A stretch of DNA of 64,000 nt from Mesorhizobium sp. CAU 1732 (GCF_039888675.1 NZ_JBDQQR010000003.1:248001-312000), one strand, 5' to 3'; counted from the first letter of the stretch, positions 34,922 through 43,970 are shown. Notes: a model not told the origin generated them from the sequence alone. Made by a program: numbers and translations.

Positions 34922-36010
34922 CTACCCCGCGATCAACTCCGTCCACTTCTGGTTCAGCCAGTCCGACTTCTCGGTATAGAGATCGTAGCGCGGAATGATC
35001 GGCTCGATATCCGACGACACCGCCGAAAATTCCTCGTCCGTCAGGTCCAGCAGGTCGCGCTTGACCGTCGGCGCGGTTCCCACCTTGCGCGACATCAGCG
35101 CCTGGATGGATGGCTGGCTCATATAGTCGATGAAGACATGCGCTTCCTCGGCCTTCTGCGACGCCTTGGACAGCGCCCAACAGCCGGAATCCAGGATGCC
35201 GCCCTCCTCCGGGAAGGTCGAGCGCACAGGGTTGCCATCGGCTGCGGCAAGGCCGGTCACGTCATGATAGTACTGCCCCATCGGGATTTCGCCCGACTTC
35301 AGCGCCTGCTCGAACTGGGCTTCGTCGCGATACCACAGCCGCACGTTCGGCTTCACCTCGGCGAGCTTCTCGAACGCCTTGATCTGGCCTTCCTCGGTGT
35401 CGAGCGCATTCGTGCCGCCGAGGAATGTCTTGGCCGTCACTTCCAGCAGGAAGGAGTTGGAGACGAGCGCCAGCAGGCCGAGCTTGTCGGCGTTCGCCGG
35501 GTCCCAGAACGCGGCCCAGCTTGTCGGCGCTTCAGGATAGGCGTCCGTGTTGGTCACCAGCGTGATGTACCACGCGACCGCGCCGATACCCGCCACGCGG
35601 CCATCCGGGTACTTGTTGACGAACTGGTCGAGCAGATTGTCCGCGTTCTCGAGCTTCGCGGTGTCGATCGGCGTCCAGAGTTCGCTCGACTGGCCCTTCA
35701 GCATCGCCACCTGCGACATCATCGAGAGGTCGGCCGGAGCCTGGCCGGCGCGCGCCGCCTGTTCGAGCTGGACGAGCCAGGCCTCGCCGGTCGGCTCCGC
35801 GATCGATTCCACCGCGATCCCGCTCGCCTTGGTGAAATCGGGGAAGATGTTGGTGTCGAACGAATCCTTGAAATAGCCGCCATAGACGCCGACCTTGATC
35901 GAGCGGTCCTGCGCCCGCAGGATCGTCGGCATGGCGAGCACGCCGGCTGTCGCCAGCCCTGCGCCAAGCACGCTGCGCCGGCTCACGCCTGAATTGAGCA
36001 ATCTCTTCAT
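34922..36010 (-). CDS. Extracellular solute-binding protein, polyamine type (PotD-like), Tat-exported
   Basis: A 362-residue periplasmic binding protein starting MKRLLNSGVSRRSVLGAGLA. SRRSVL (10-15) followed by a hydrophobic stretch and ILRAQ is a twin-arginine signal with cleavage near 33. The mature protein has DRSIKVGVYGGYFKDSFDT and WLVQLEQAARAG and belongs to the SBP_bac PotD/PotF-like group. It hands a substrate, probably a polyamine or guanidino compound given the ureohydrolase next door, to the importer. The ATG at 36010 has GAGGAGATTTTG upstream; an earlier start at 36034 is less likely. Confidence 0.88.
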   Translation of the reverse strand: MKRLLNSGVSRRSVLGAGLATAGVLAMPTILRAQDRSIKVGVYGGYFKDSFDTNIFPDFTKASGIAVESIAEPTGEAWLVQLEQAARAGQAPADLSMMSQVAMLKGQSSELWTPIDTAKLENADNLLDQFVNKYPDGRVAGIGAVAWYITLVTNTDAYPEAPTSWAAFWDPANADKLGLLALVSNSFLLEVTAKTFLGGTNALDTEEGQIKAFEKLAEVKPNVRLWYRDEAQFEQALKSGEIPMGQYYHDVTGLAAADGNPVRSTFPEEGGILDSGCWALSKASQKAEEAHVFIDYMSQPSIQALMSRKVGTAPTVKRDLLDLTDEEFSAVSSDIEPIIPRYDLYTEKSDWLNQKWTELIAG

Positions 36011-36075
36011 GTCAAAATCTCCTCTGTCGGACACTGTCCGGTTGTTCCCGTCTGTTGTTCCCGGTCTTCGCCGGG

Positions 36076-37137
36076 TCAGGCAGCCCGCCCACCGATGGAA
36101 GGGCTGAAAACCATCAGGCTCAGGATCTCGAACAGAACCTGAGCACCGGCCTGTGCGGTGTTCGTCGTGGCATCATATTGCGGCGCAACCTCGACCACGT
36201 CTCCGCCCACGAGGTTGACGCCTTTCAGGCCCCGGATCAACTCCAGAACCTCGCGGGTCGACGGACCGCCGATCTCCGGTGTGCCGGTGCCCGGCGCATA
36301 GGCCGGGTCGAGGCTGTCGATGTCGAAAGACAGATAGGTCGGTCCATCGCCGACGATCTGGCGCGCCTTTTCGATGATCGCCGGAATGCCCATGGCGGGC
36401 ATCTCCTCGGCGTGGATGACGGTCATGCCGGAATCGGTGGAGAACTCCCACAGATATTCCGCCGCGCCGCGAATGCCGATCTGGATCGTGCGCGTCGGAT
36501 CGAGCACGCCGTCCAGAACCGCGTTCCGGAACGGCCCGCCATGATGGAACTTGGTGCCGTCGAACGCACCCGACGTGTCGCAATGCGCATCGATATGGAT
36601 CATGCCCACCGGCCGGTCGCGCCCGACCGCGCGCAGGATCGGATGGCTGATCGAATGATCCCCGCCCACCGACAACGGCGTCACGCCGGCATCGACGATC
36701 TTTCTTATATGCGCCTCGATATCCTCGTGGCTGTCTTCCAGCCGGTAGCGGCTGCGGAACGGCACGTCGCCAATATCGGCAACGCGCATTTCATAGACCG
36801 GCGCGCAGTCGAGCACGTGATTGTAGGGGCCGATGCGCTCGATCGTGCGCAGCGCGCGCGGACCGAAGCGCGACCCGTTGCGGTTGGTCACGCCAAGATC
36901 CATCGGCATGCCGACGAGCGCGACCTGGAGATCGCCGAAATCGGGCGCTGCCGGGTCAATCGGGCGGTGCGGTGCATCGAGAAGGGTCGGCATGCCGGCA
37001 TAGGGCGCGACACGCGTCCCGCTGGCCGAAAAGATGCGGTCGGCGACGCGGCGGAAGCGCGGATCGAAAATATCCCCGCCATGCCCGGAATCGTACTTCG
37101 CTTTCAAAGCGCTGAGCTTGCCCGCGTCCCACGCCAT
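36076..37137 (-). CDS. speB: Ureohydrolase (agmatinase/guanidinobutyrase family)
   Basis: A 353-residue dimanganese enzyme. Metal ligands are seen in LSVGGDHSISHP, GMIHIDAHCDTSGAF and LSFDIDSLDPAYAPGTGTPEIGG, the three ureohydrolase signatures. It splits a guanidino compound into urea and an amine. The length and GSRFGPRALR motif fit agmatinase and guanidinobutyrase; the two cannot be told apart by eye, so the symbol is provisional. It is the first gene of the leftward transporter operon and divergent from a LysR regulator. Confidence 0.85.
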   Translation of the reverse strand: MAWDAGKLSALKAKYDSGHGGDIFDPRFRRVADRIFSASGTRVAPYAGMPTLLDAPHRPIDPAAPDFGDLQVALVGMPMDLGVTNRNGSRFGPRALRTIERIGPYNHVLDCAPVYEMRVADIGDVPFRSRYRLEDSHEDIEAHIRKIVDAGVTPLSVGGDHSISHPILRAVGRDRPVGMIHIDAHCDTSGAFDGTKFHHGGPFRNAVLDGVLDPTRTIQIGIRGAAEYLWEFSTDSGMTVIHAEEMPAMGIPAIIEKARQIVGDGPTYLSFDIDSLDPAYAPGTGTPEIGGPSTREVLELIRGLKGVNLVGGDVVEVAPQYDATTNTAQAGAQVLFEILSLMVFSPSIGGRAA

Positions 37138-37288
37138 CGCGTCTCTCCCGTTTCGGTCGCGGCCAACCAGTGCCAGACAGCGCAGACCGCTTTTTCCAGC
37201 ATCATGCTGCGATAGCGGGATTGGAAACTCAATTGATATTGTTATACGTGTTGATGTGAATTTTTCTCAATGGTGAAAGCCCGCTCGT
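37138..37288. promoter_or_regulatory. Divergent promoter region, ureohydrolase operon and LysR gene
   Basis: A 151-bp region between the transport/ureohydrolase operon and a LysR gene transcribed away from it, the classic place for a LysR operator. The stretch TCAATTGATATTGTTATACG (about 37230-37249) is AT-rich and contains T-N11-A spaced bases, but no unique site can be claimed. Confidence 0.4.
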
Positions 37289-38287
37289 TTGGCGAACCGT
37301 CTGCCGCCCCTCAACCCCCTGCGCGCCTTCGAGGCTGCGGCCCGTCATGGCTCGCTGACGCGCGCTGCGACCGAGCTCAACGTCACCCACGGCGCGATCA
37401 GCCATCAGATCAAGGCGCTGGAATCCTCGCTCGACGTCCGCCTGTTCGATCGCAGCGGGCATCGGCTGCGGCTGACGGCACACGGCGCGGAGCTTCTGCC
37501 GGCCGTCTCGACCGCTTTCGAGAACATCGCCGCCGCGACCGCGCGCATGACGCGGCCGACCAGTTCCGGCACGCTGTCCGTCTCCTGCGTACCCGCGCTT
37601 CTCTCTTTCTGGCTGATTCCGCGCCTCGGCAGCTTCATCGCCCAGTTCCCCGATATCCGCTTGCAGATGGATGCCTCCAACGATCCGCAGGGCATCCGCT
37701 CGACCGAGATCGATGTCGCAATCCTCTATGGCGACGGCAACTGGCCGGATTGCTGGCTGCGGCGCTGGACGCATCTCGACCTCTTTCCGGTCGTGAGCCC
37801 GACGCTGATGAACACAAGGCCGATCCGCACCGTGCGCGATCTCGGCAGCCATGTGATGCTTCACGCCGATGACGGCCGCGAATGGCAGACCTGGCTTGCC
37901 GCTGCCGACGCGCTCGACCTCGCGCGCGGTCCCCAGCACCATTTTTCCGATGCGCGGCTCGGCATCGAGGCCGCCATGCACGGCCACGGCGTGGCGCTCG
38001 GCGATACGATGACGGCGGCGGGTCTGCTCGCCAAGGGTCAGCTCGTCGCGCCCTTCAATCTGGCGGTGCCCGCGGCCGACGCGTTTTACGTCGCCTGCCG
38101 CAACGATTTGCGCGCGGCCCCGATCGTCAGTGTCTTCATCGACTGGCTTTTCGCCCAGCTTGAGGAAGGCGATGCCCGCGCCGAGCCGCAGGCGTCCGCC
38201 AGACGGACGCTTCGCCGCCCGCAGGTCAGCCCCGACGATGCGCGGGCCAAGAGAAAATCGGCGCCACGCGCGCCCAAGATCCGATAG
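37289..38287 (+). CDS. LysR-family transcriptional regulator (GcvA-like)
   Basis: A 332-residue regulator. The N-terminal winged helix is LPPLNPLRAFEAAARHGSLTRAATELNVTHGAISHQIKALE, the GcvA-type opening. The effector domain follows from about residue 92 (TLSVSCVPALLSFWLIPRL) with the usual IDVAILYG and late LLAKGQLVAPF. The C-terminal 45 residues (EEGDARAEPQASARRTLRRP onward) are a basic extra tail. It starts at a TTG at 37289 with no strong ribosome-binding site. It is probably the regulator of the divergent ureohydrolase operon and of the aminotransferase directly downstream (16 bp). Confidence 0.87.
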   Translation: MANRLPPLNPLRAFEAAARHGSLTRAATELNVTHGAISHQIKALESSLDVRLFDRSGHRLRLTAHGAELLPAVSTAFENIAAATARMTRPTSSGTLSVSCVPALLSFWLIPRLGSFIAQFPDIRLQMDASNDPQGIRSTEIDVAILYGDGNWPDCWLRRWTHLDLFPVVSPTLMNTRPIRTVRDLGSHVMLHADDGREWQTWLAAADALDLARGPQHHFSDARLGIEAAMHGHGVALGDTMTAAGLLAKGQLVAPFNLAVPAADAFYVACRNDLRAAPIVSVFIDWLFAQLEEGDARAEPQASARRTLRRPQVSPDDARAKRKSAPRAPKIR

Positions 38288-38303
38288 CGAGGGAAGGTCG
38301 CCA

Positions 38304-39476
38304 ATGCCGAAGGCAGTGTTCAATCCGCTGGTCGAGATGCTCGCACCGCCCCCGATCCCGGCCGTTCAGGCGTGGGCCAGAGCCTATGACGGCGCGCATG
38401 GTCCCCTGATCGACCTGTCGCAGGCCGTGCCGGGCTATCCGCCGCACCCCGATTTGCTGGCGTGGCTCTCGGAGGCGGCCGGCTCGGCCAACCTCGCAGG
38501 CTACGGCGCGATCGAGGGCGACATGGTCCTGCGGGACGCTTATGCGGATCACGTCTCGGCGCTCTACGGCGCATCCATCTCGGCGGAGGACACTCACCTC
38601 ACCGCCGGGTGCAACCAGGCCTTCGTCGCCGCGCTCACTGCGGTCGCCGGTGCGGGCGACGCGGTCCTGATGACCAATCCGTGCTACTTCAACCACGAAA
38701 CGACGCTTGCCATGATGGGCATCGAGGCGCGCTATGTGGATTGCCCGGCGGAAAACGGCTTCCTGCCGCGCCCATCGGATGTCGCCGCCGCGATTACGGA
38801 AACCACCAAAGCCGTCGCCCTCGTCTCGCCGAACAACCCGACCGGCGCCGTCTATCCGCCCGCGCTTCTGGCCGAGATTTTTGCGCTGTGCCGCGCGCGC
38901 GGCATCTGGTTGATCCTGGACGAAACCTATCGCGATTTCATCGCCGGCGGTGACAGCCCCCATGCGCTGTTCAGCGAACCGGGCTGGCAGGAAAACCTCA
39001 TCCAGCTCTACAGTTTCTCGAAGTCGTTCTGCATTCCCGGCCACCGCCTCGGCGCGATCACCGCCGGAAGCGCCGTCGTCGAGCAGATTGCCAAGGTCAT
39101 GGACAATCTCCAGATCTGCGCGCCCCGCGCGCCGCAGCAGGCCGTCGCGAAGGGCCTCCCCGCCCTAGTTGAATGGCGAGAGGCCAACCGCCTCGAAATC
39201 GAGCGCCGCGCGGAGGCCATGCGCGCGGCCTTCGCGCGGACGCCCGCCTGGGACTTGCAAGCCATCGGCGCCTATTTCGCCTTCGTGCGCCATCCGTTCG
39301 AAGGCCGCTCGTCGGCCTCCGTCGCCGAGATGCTCGCTAGGGACTACGGCCTCGTCACGATCCCCGGCGCCTATTTCGGCCAAGGCCTGGAGCGGCACCT
39401 GCGCGTCGCCTTCGCCAACGTGGACACCGACCAGATCGCGGAAGTCGCCGGCAGGCTGCGCTTGATGCGCGGGTAA
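38304..39476 (+). CDS. PLP-dependent class I/II aminotransferase
   Basis: A 390-residue fold-type-I enzyme starting MPKAVFNPLVEMLAPPPIPA, with AGGGAAGGTCGCC upstream. Visible: DLSQAVPGYPPHP near the substrate loop, YGAIEGDMVLRDAYADHV, NNPTGAVYPP, LDETYRDF and the PLP lysine in LYSFSKSFCIPGHRLG. It transfers an amino group from an amino acid or amine to a 2-oxoacid. Lying 16 bp after the LysR gene and near a ureohydrolase operon, it may act on the product of guanidino compound breakdown, but its substrate is not shown. Confidence 0.87.
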   Translation: MPKAVFNPLVEMLAPPPIPAVQAWARAYDGAHGPLIDLSQAVPGYPPHPDLLAWLSEAAGSANLAGYGAIEGDMVLRDAYADHVSALYGASISAEDTHLTAGCNQAFVAALTAVAGAGDAVLMTNPCYFNHETTLAMMGIEARYVDCPAENGFLPRPSDVAAAITETTKAVALVSPNNPTGAVYPPALLAEIFALCRARGIWLILDETYRDFIAGGDSPHALFSEPGWQENLIQLYSFSKSFCIPGHRLGAITAGSAVVEQIAKVMDNLQICAPRAPQQAVAKGLPALVEWREANRLEIERRAEAMRAAFARTPAWDLQAIGAYFAFVRHPFEGRSSASVAEMLARDYGLVTIPGAYFGQGLERHLRVAFANVDTDQIAEVAGRLRLMRG

Positions 39477-39806
39477 ATGCATTGACTGGCAACGCTGGCA
39501 CTGCCCCTCACCTGCCTGCCGGCATCCTCTCCCGTGAACGGCAGGGCTATCGCATATGGAGCAACCCCCACCCCTTACCCCTCCCCACAAGGGGGAGGGG
39601 GATTCGGGAACGTGGATACCCGACACGAAAACTCGCGGAGATGATGGGCGATCAAGGTCCCCCTCCCCCCTTGTGGGGAGGGGTAAGGGGTGGGGGTACG
39701 ACGCTGCCGCGACGCCGACCCTTCTCCCTTCTCCCCGTTTACGGGGGTCCGAAGGACGGGAGACCCGTGGCCCGAAGGGCGGATGAGGGGCGGCGCAGAC
39801 GTCGAC
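39477..39806. repeat. Intergenic repeat block after the aminotransferase
   Basis: A 330-bp gap between convergent genes, filled with repeats. CCCCCACCCCTTACCCCTCC (from 39565) with CACAAGGGGGAGGGG is mirrored by CCCTCCCCCCTTGTGGGGAG ... GGTAAGGGGTGGGGG ending at 39696, an inverted element of about 132 bp. It is followed by a half copy of the CTTCTCCCCGTTTACGGGG palindrome (about 39728-39747) and GTCCGAAGGACGGG. No gene is seen. Confidence 0.8.
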
Positions 39807-41204
39807 TCAAATATGCAGCGCGTGCCCCAGCGCCTTGAGTGCGGCTTCCTGAAAACCCTCGCTCTGCGTCGGATGCGCGTGGATCGTGCCGGCGATGTCC
39901 TCCAGCCGCGCGCCCATCTCGATCGCCAGCGAAAACGCAGCCGAGAGCTCAGACACGCCTGACCCGACCGCCTGGATGCCGAGCACCAGATGGTTGTCCG
40001 CCCGCGCCACCACCCGCACGAACCCCGCCTCGCCCTGCAACGTCATGGCGCGGCCGTTGGCCGAGAACGGAAACTGCCCGATCTTGACCTCGGTGCCCGC
40101 CTGCTTCGCCTTGTCCGGCGACAGCCCGACCGACACGATCTCGGGATCGGTGAAACACACAGCGGGAATTGAGCGCTTGTCCCAGCTTCGTCTGTGGCCG
40201 GCGACGATCTCCGCCACCATCTCGCCCTGCGCCATCGCGCGATGCGCCAGCATCGGCTCGCCGGTGACATCGCCGATCGCGTAGACGCCCCGCATCGACG
40301 TGCGGCACTGGTCGTCCACGCGGATGAACGCTCCGACACGATCGACGTCGATCTCGTCGAGCCCCCACCCCTCGACGGCAGGCTTGCGGCCGACCGTGAC
40401 GAGCACCTTCTCCGCCGCGATCCTGCTCTCCTTGCCGTCACCGTTTTCGACCAGCAGCGCATCGCCCTTCGGCGACAGGCCCTTGGCTTTCGCGTTGGTC
40501 ATCACGGTGACGCCCAACGTTTCGAGACGCTTCATAACCGGCCGCGTCAGGTCGGCATCGTAGAGCGGCAGGATGCGCGGCAGCGCCTCGACCACCGTCA
40601 CCGCCGCACCCATCTTGGCGAACGCCGTGCCCAACTCCAGCCCGATATACCCGCCGCCGACGATCGCGAGCGTCTTGGGAACAGCCTTCAGCGCAAGCGC
40701 GTCGGTGGACGAAATCACATTGTCCTTGAAGGGCAGGAACGGCAGCTCGACCGGAACCGATCCCGTCGCGATCACGATCGTCTCGGCGCGGATCACCTGA
40801 AGCCCCGTCTCCGTCTCGACCTCGACCGTCTTGCCGTCCCGAAACCGCGCCCATCCCTGGATCGACTTGACGCCGGCCTTCTTGAGCAGCCCCGCAACGC
40901 CCGTCGTCAGGCGCCCCACGATGCCGTCCTTCCACGCCACCGTCTTCTTCAGGTCGAGCCTGGGTTCCGCCACCGAAATGCCGAGCGAACTCTTCCCCGA
41001 CGCCATCTGCGAGACCATGTGAAACTCGTCCGCCGCATGGATCAGCGCCTTGGACGGGATGCACCCGATCGTGAGGCACGTCCCGCCCGGCTTCACAGCC
41101 TCGACGATCACCGTATCCACGCCAAGCTGGCCCGCCCGGATCGCGCAGACATACCCGCCCGGCCCGGCGCCGATGACGAGAAGCTTGCAGGAGATGTCTT
41201 TCAT
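39807..41204 (-). CDS. lpdA: Dihydrolipoyl dehydrogenase (E3)
   Basis: A 465-residue flavoprotein that reoxidises lipoamide using NAD+. FAD-binding [19 protein letters not shown] (10-28), the redox disulfide Cys43 and Cys48 in [13 protein letters not shown], the NAD-binding [17 protein letters not shown], the second FAD motif [16 protein letters not shown], and the C-terminal His-Glu pair [10 protein letters not shown] are all present. The disulfide motif reads CLTIGC rather than the common CLNVGC, a minor change. It is the last gene of the branched-chain oxoacid dehydrogenase operon, so it is the dedicated E3 (lpdV-like). A 114-bp inverted repeat lies just upstream. Confidence 0.93.
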   Translation of the reverse strand: MKDISCKLLVIGAGPGGYVCAIRAGQLGVDTVIVEAVKPGGTCLTIGCIPSKALIHAADEFHMVSQMASGKSSLGISVAEPRLDLKKTVAWKDGIVGRLTTGVAGLLKKAGVKSIQGWARFRDGKTVEVETETGLQVIRAETIVIATGSVPVELPFLPFKDNVISSTDALALKAVPKTLAIVGGGYIGLELGTAFAKMGAAVTVVEALPRILPLYDADLTRPVMKRLETLGVTVMTNAKAKGLSPKGDALLVENGDGKESRIAAEKVLVTVGRKPAVEGWGLDEIDVDRVGAFIRVDDQCRTSMRGVYAIGDVTGEPMLAHRAMAQGEMVAEIVAGHRRSWDKRSIPAVCFTDPEIVSVGLSPDKAKQAGTEVKIGQFPFSANGRAMTLQGEAGFVRVVARADNHLVLGIQAVGSGVSELSAAFSLAIEMGARLEDIAGTIHAHPTQSEGFQEAALKALGHALHI

Positions 41205-41241
41205 GATCCCGCTCCCGCACTGGAATGCCGCGCGCTACGTT

Positions 41242-41355
41242 GCCCCCCTCTGTCCTGCCGGACATCTCCCCCACACGGGGGGAGATCACGCTGTGTCGAT
41301 GACGAGAATAATCTCTCCCCTCGTGGGGGAGATGTCCGGCAGGACAGAGGGGGGC
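41242..41355. repeat. 114-bp element with perfect 31-bp terminal inverted repeats
   Basis: The left arm (41242-41272) begins GCCCCCCTCTGTCCTGCCGG and the right arm (41325-41355) is its exact reverse complement over all 31 bases, ending AGGACAGAGGGGGGC. Two smaller hairpins lie inside (CCCCCACACGGGGGG and CTCCCCTCGTGGGGGAG). It sits between the E2 and E3 genes of the bkd operon, so it is transcribed. The form is that of a MITE-like or REP-pair intergenic element. No target-site duplication was confirmed. Confidence 0.85.
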
Positions 41356-41392
41356 GCGAAGAAACGCAAGCCTCGACGGAAGCAATCATCTC

Positions 41393-42730
41393 TCACCCCT
41401 CCACAAAAATCATCGCCGGCGTTTCCAGCAACACCTTGATCCGCTGGATGAACACCGCCGCATCCCACCCGTCGATGACCCGATGATCGAAGGACGACGA
41501 CAGATTCATCATCTTGCGCGGGATGAATTGCGAGCCGTCCCAGACCGGCCTCACCATCATCTTGTTGACGCCGACGATCGCGACCTCGGGATGGTTGATC
41601 ACCGGCGTGGTCACGATCCCGCCCATCGCGCCGAGCGAGGTGATCGTGATGGTCGAGCCGGACAGTTCCTCGCGCGTCGCGGTGCCGGCTTTGGCGGCGT
41701 CGGCAAGCCGCGCCATCTCGGCCGCGCAATCCCACAAATCGCGCGCTTCCGCGTGATGCACCACCGGCACGACCAGCCCCGACGGCGTCTGCGCGGCGAT
41801 GCCGATATGAATGCCGCCATGGCGATGGATCACGCCCGCATCGTCGTCGAAATGCGCGTTGAGCTGCGGCTGCTCGCCGATCGCCCTGACCATCGCGCGC
41901 ATCAGGAACGGCAGCAAAGTGAGCTTCTGACGGTCGGGTTTCTTCTCGGCATTGAGCTTGGCGCGCAACTCCTCCAGCGCCGTGACGTCGATCTCCTCGA
42001 CATAGGTGATGTGCGGAATGCGCGATTTGGCCAGCGCCATCTTCTCGGCGATCTTGCGGCGCAGCCCGACGACCTTGATCTCCTCGACGCCCGTATTGCG
42101 CTGGAGCCCGGCAACGGCAGTCTGGCTCCCGCGCGCGAGAAACCCGTCGACATCCTCATGGCTGATCCTGCCAGCCGGACCGGTTCCCGCAACCTGCCGC
42201 AGATCGATGCCCGCCTCTTTGGCCCGCAGCCGCACGGCCGGAGAGGCCAGCGGCTTCTCGCCCTCCGCGCGCGGCGCGCCGGTTGATAGGTGGCTACCTC
42301 CTCCCCACGAGGGGGAGGGAGACGGTTGCGCCTTTGTTTTCACCGTTTCGGAAGGCTGGGCGGACGCACCAGAATCGGCTGGCTTCCCGGACTGCGGCGA
42401 TGCCGTAGCCGGTTCCCCTCCCCCTTGTGGGGAGGGGTTAGGGGTGGGGGTCGCCTCTCCGAAAGACTCAACCTCCTCGCCGACAGCACTTCCCACCGCG
42501 ATTTTCACGATCGGCGACCCCACAGCCACCGTCTCGCCGATCTCGGCGCCCAGCCATGTCACCTCGCCTTCCACCGGAGACGGAATTTCCACCGTCGCCT
42601 TGTCGGTCATGACGGCGGCCAGCACCATGTCCTCGCGGACGAGATCGCCGACCTTCACATGCCATTCGACAAGCTCCGCCTCCGCGACACCCTCGCCGAC
42701 ATCCGGCATCTTGATCGTGTGCTCAGCCAT
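41393..42730 (-). CDS. bkdB: Branched-chain 2-oxoacid dehydrogenase E2 (lipoamide acyltransferase)
   Basis: A 445-residue E2 subunit starting MAEHTIKMPDVGEGVAEAEL at 42730. The lipoyl domain (1-80) has Lys44 in VMTDKATVEIP. A long Pro/Ser/Gly linker covers 90-160; the peripheral subunit-binding domain is LASPAVRLRAKEAGIDLRQV (161-180) with GTGPAGRI; the catalytic domain ends with SSSFDHRVIDGWDAA (His-x3-Asp-Gly). The linker contains PTPNPSPQGGG (95-105) and PSPSPSWGGG (137-146), which are in-frame translations of the intergenic repeat family seen elsewhere in this window. It transfers the acyl group to CoA within the Bkd complex. Confidence 0.92.
   Translation of the reverse strand: MAEHTIKMPDVGEGVAEAELVEWHVKVGDLVREDMVLAAVMTDKATVEIPSPVEGEVTWLGAEIGETVAVGSPIVKIAVGSAVGEEVESFGEATPTPNPSPQGGGEPATASPQSGKPADSGASAQPSETVKTKAQPSPSPSWGGGSHLSTGAPRAEGEKPLASPAVRLRAKEAGIDLRQVAGTGPAGRISHEDVDGFLARGSQTAVAGLQRNTGVEEIKVVGLRRKIAEKMALAKSRIPHITYVEEIDVTALEELRAKLNAEKKPDRQKLTLLPFLMRAMVRAIGEQPQLNAHFDDDAGVIHRHGGIHIGIAAQTPSGLVVPVVHHAEARDLWDCAAEMARLADAAKAGTATREELSGSTITITSLGAMGGIVTTPVINHPEVAIVGVNKMMVRPVWDGSQFIPRKMMNLSSSFDHRVIDGWDAAVFIQRIKVLLETPAMIFVEG
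42294..42450. repeat. Intergenic-type inverted repeat inside the E2 coding sequence
   Basis: CTCCTCCCCACGAGGGGGAG (from about 42298) and the facing CTCCCCCTTGTGGGGAGGGG with TTAGGGGTGGGGG, ending at 42450, match the paired element at 39565-39696 and 46889-47028 in sequence, orientation and spacing. Here it lies within the E2 gene and keeps the frame open, encoding part of the flexible linker. Confidence 0.75.
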
Positions 42731-42782
42731 CTCGGCGTCCCCCCGCGTCATGACAGCGCTGCTCCTCATCCCCCTGCCGGGA

Positions 42783-42860
42783 CCTTCTCCCCGTGAACGG
42801 GGAGAAGGAGGATGGCCGCAGCGCCGCCGCTTCCCCTTCTCCCCGTTCACGGGGAGAAGG
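42783..42860. repeat. Pair of CTTCTCCCCG...CGGGGAG palindromes between E1beta and E2
   Basis: Two 26-bp palindromes at 42783-42808 (GTGAAC core) and 42835-42860 (GTTCAC core), with the outer arms CATCCCCCTGCCGGGA and TGGCCCGAAGGGTCGGATGAGG. They fill the gap between bkdA2 and bkdB and lie in the transcript. Same spacing as the pair at 33675-33752. Confidence 0.85.
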
Positions 42861-42928
42861 TGGCCCGAAGGGTCGGATGAGGGGCAGCACTGCGATCGAC
42901 AAGGAAAACTCAGCTTCAAGCAGCATCA

Positions 42929-43942
42929 TCAAGCCCCCATCGTCTCGACCAGCGCTTCGCCGACGCGCTTGGGGCCGGGGAAATAATCCCATTCCTGCGC
43001 ATGCGGATAGGGCGTGTCCCAGCCGGTGACGCGCGCCACCGGTGCTTCCAGATGGAAGAAGCAATGTTCCTGCACCAGCGCCGCAAGCTCCGCGCCAAAA
43101 CCCGACGTCAGCGTCGCCTCATGGACCACCACGCAGCGTCCGGTCTTCTTCACCGACGTGACGATCGTCTCGAGATCGAGCGGCAGGAGCGTGCGCAGAT
43201 CGATGATCTCCGCGTCAATGCCGGTTTCCTCGGCCGCCGCCTGCGCGACATAGACCATCGTGCCGTAGGCGAGCACCGTGACCGCGCTTCCCGCGCGCCG
43301 GACTTCAGCCTTGCCGAGCGGCACCGTGTAATGCCCGTCCGGTGCTTCACCCAGCGGGTGCTTCGACCACGCCGTCACCGGGCGGTCGTGATGCCCGTCG
43401 AACGGCCCGTTATAAAGCCGCTTCGGCTCGAGGAAGATCACCGGGTCGGGGTCTTCGATCGCGGCGATCAGCAGGCCCTTGGCGTCGTGCGGGTTGGACG
43501 GCACGACGACCTTCAGGCCGGAGACGTGCGTGAACAGCGCCTCCGGGCTCTGGCTGTGCGTCTGCCCGCCGAAGATGCCGCCGCCGGTCGGCATGCGGAT
43601 CACGATCGGGCAGGTGAACTGGCCGTTGGAGCGATAGCGCAGCCGCGCCGCCTCCGAAACGATCTGGTCATAGGCCGGATAGACATAGTCGGCGAACTGG
43701 ATCTCGACGCAAGGTTTCAGCCCGTAGGCCGCCATGCCGATCGCGGCGCCGACGATCCCGAGCTCCGAGATCGGCGCATCGAAGCAGCGCGTCTTGCCGT
43801 ATTTCTGCTGCAGGCCCGCCGTGCAGCGAAACACGCCGCCGAAATAGCCGACATCCTCGCCGAACACGACGACATTGTCGTCGCGGCCCATCGTGACATC
43901 CATCGCCGAGCGAATGGCCTCGATCATGGTCATGCGGGGCAT
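42929..43942 (-). CDS. bkdA2: 2-oxoisovalerate dehydrogenase E1 beta subunit
   Basis: A 337-residue transketolase-like subunit. MPRMTMIEAIRSAMDVTMGR, NVVVFGEDVGYFGGVFRCTAGL, APISELGIVGAAIGMAAYGLKPCVEIQFADYVYPAYDQIV and the C-terminal LLPLDLETIVTSVKKTGRCVVVHEA are those of the branched-chain E1beta. It binds the thiamine diphosphate with E1alpha and decarboxylates 2-oxo acids from Val, Leu and Ile. It lies second in the bkd operon; both flanking gaps contain palindrome pairs. Confidence 0.93.
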   Translation of the reverse strand: MPRMTMIEAIRSAMDVTMGRDDNVVVFGEDVGYFGGVFRCTAGLQQKYGKTRCFDAPISELGIVGAAIGMAAYGLKPCVEIQFADYVYPAYDQIVSEAARLRYRSNGQFTCPIVIRMPTGGGIFGGQTHSQSPEALFTHVSGLKVVVPSNPHDAKGLLIAAIEDPDPVIFLEPKRLYNGPFDGHHDRPVTAWSKHPLGEAPDGHYTVPLGKAEVRRAGSAVTVLAYGTMVYVAQAAAEETGIDAEIIDLRTLLPLDLETIVTSVKKTGRCVVVHEATLTSGFGAELAALVQEHCFFHLEAPVARVTGWDTPYPHAQEWDYFPGPKRVGEALVETMGA

Positions 43943-43970
43943 GGGTACGCTCCGGCGTTGATGAAGGCTC

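Noticed and set aside
41242..41355. Insertion sequence
   Set aside because: The element is only 114 bp and has no transposase frame, so it can at most be a non-autonomous element.
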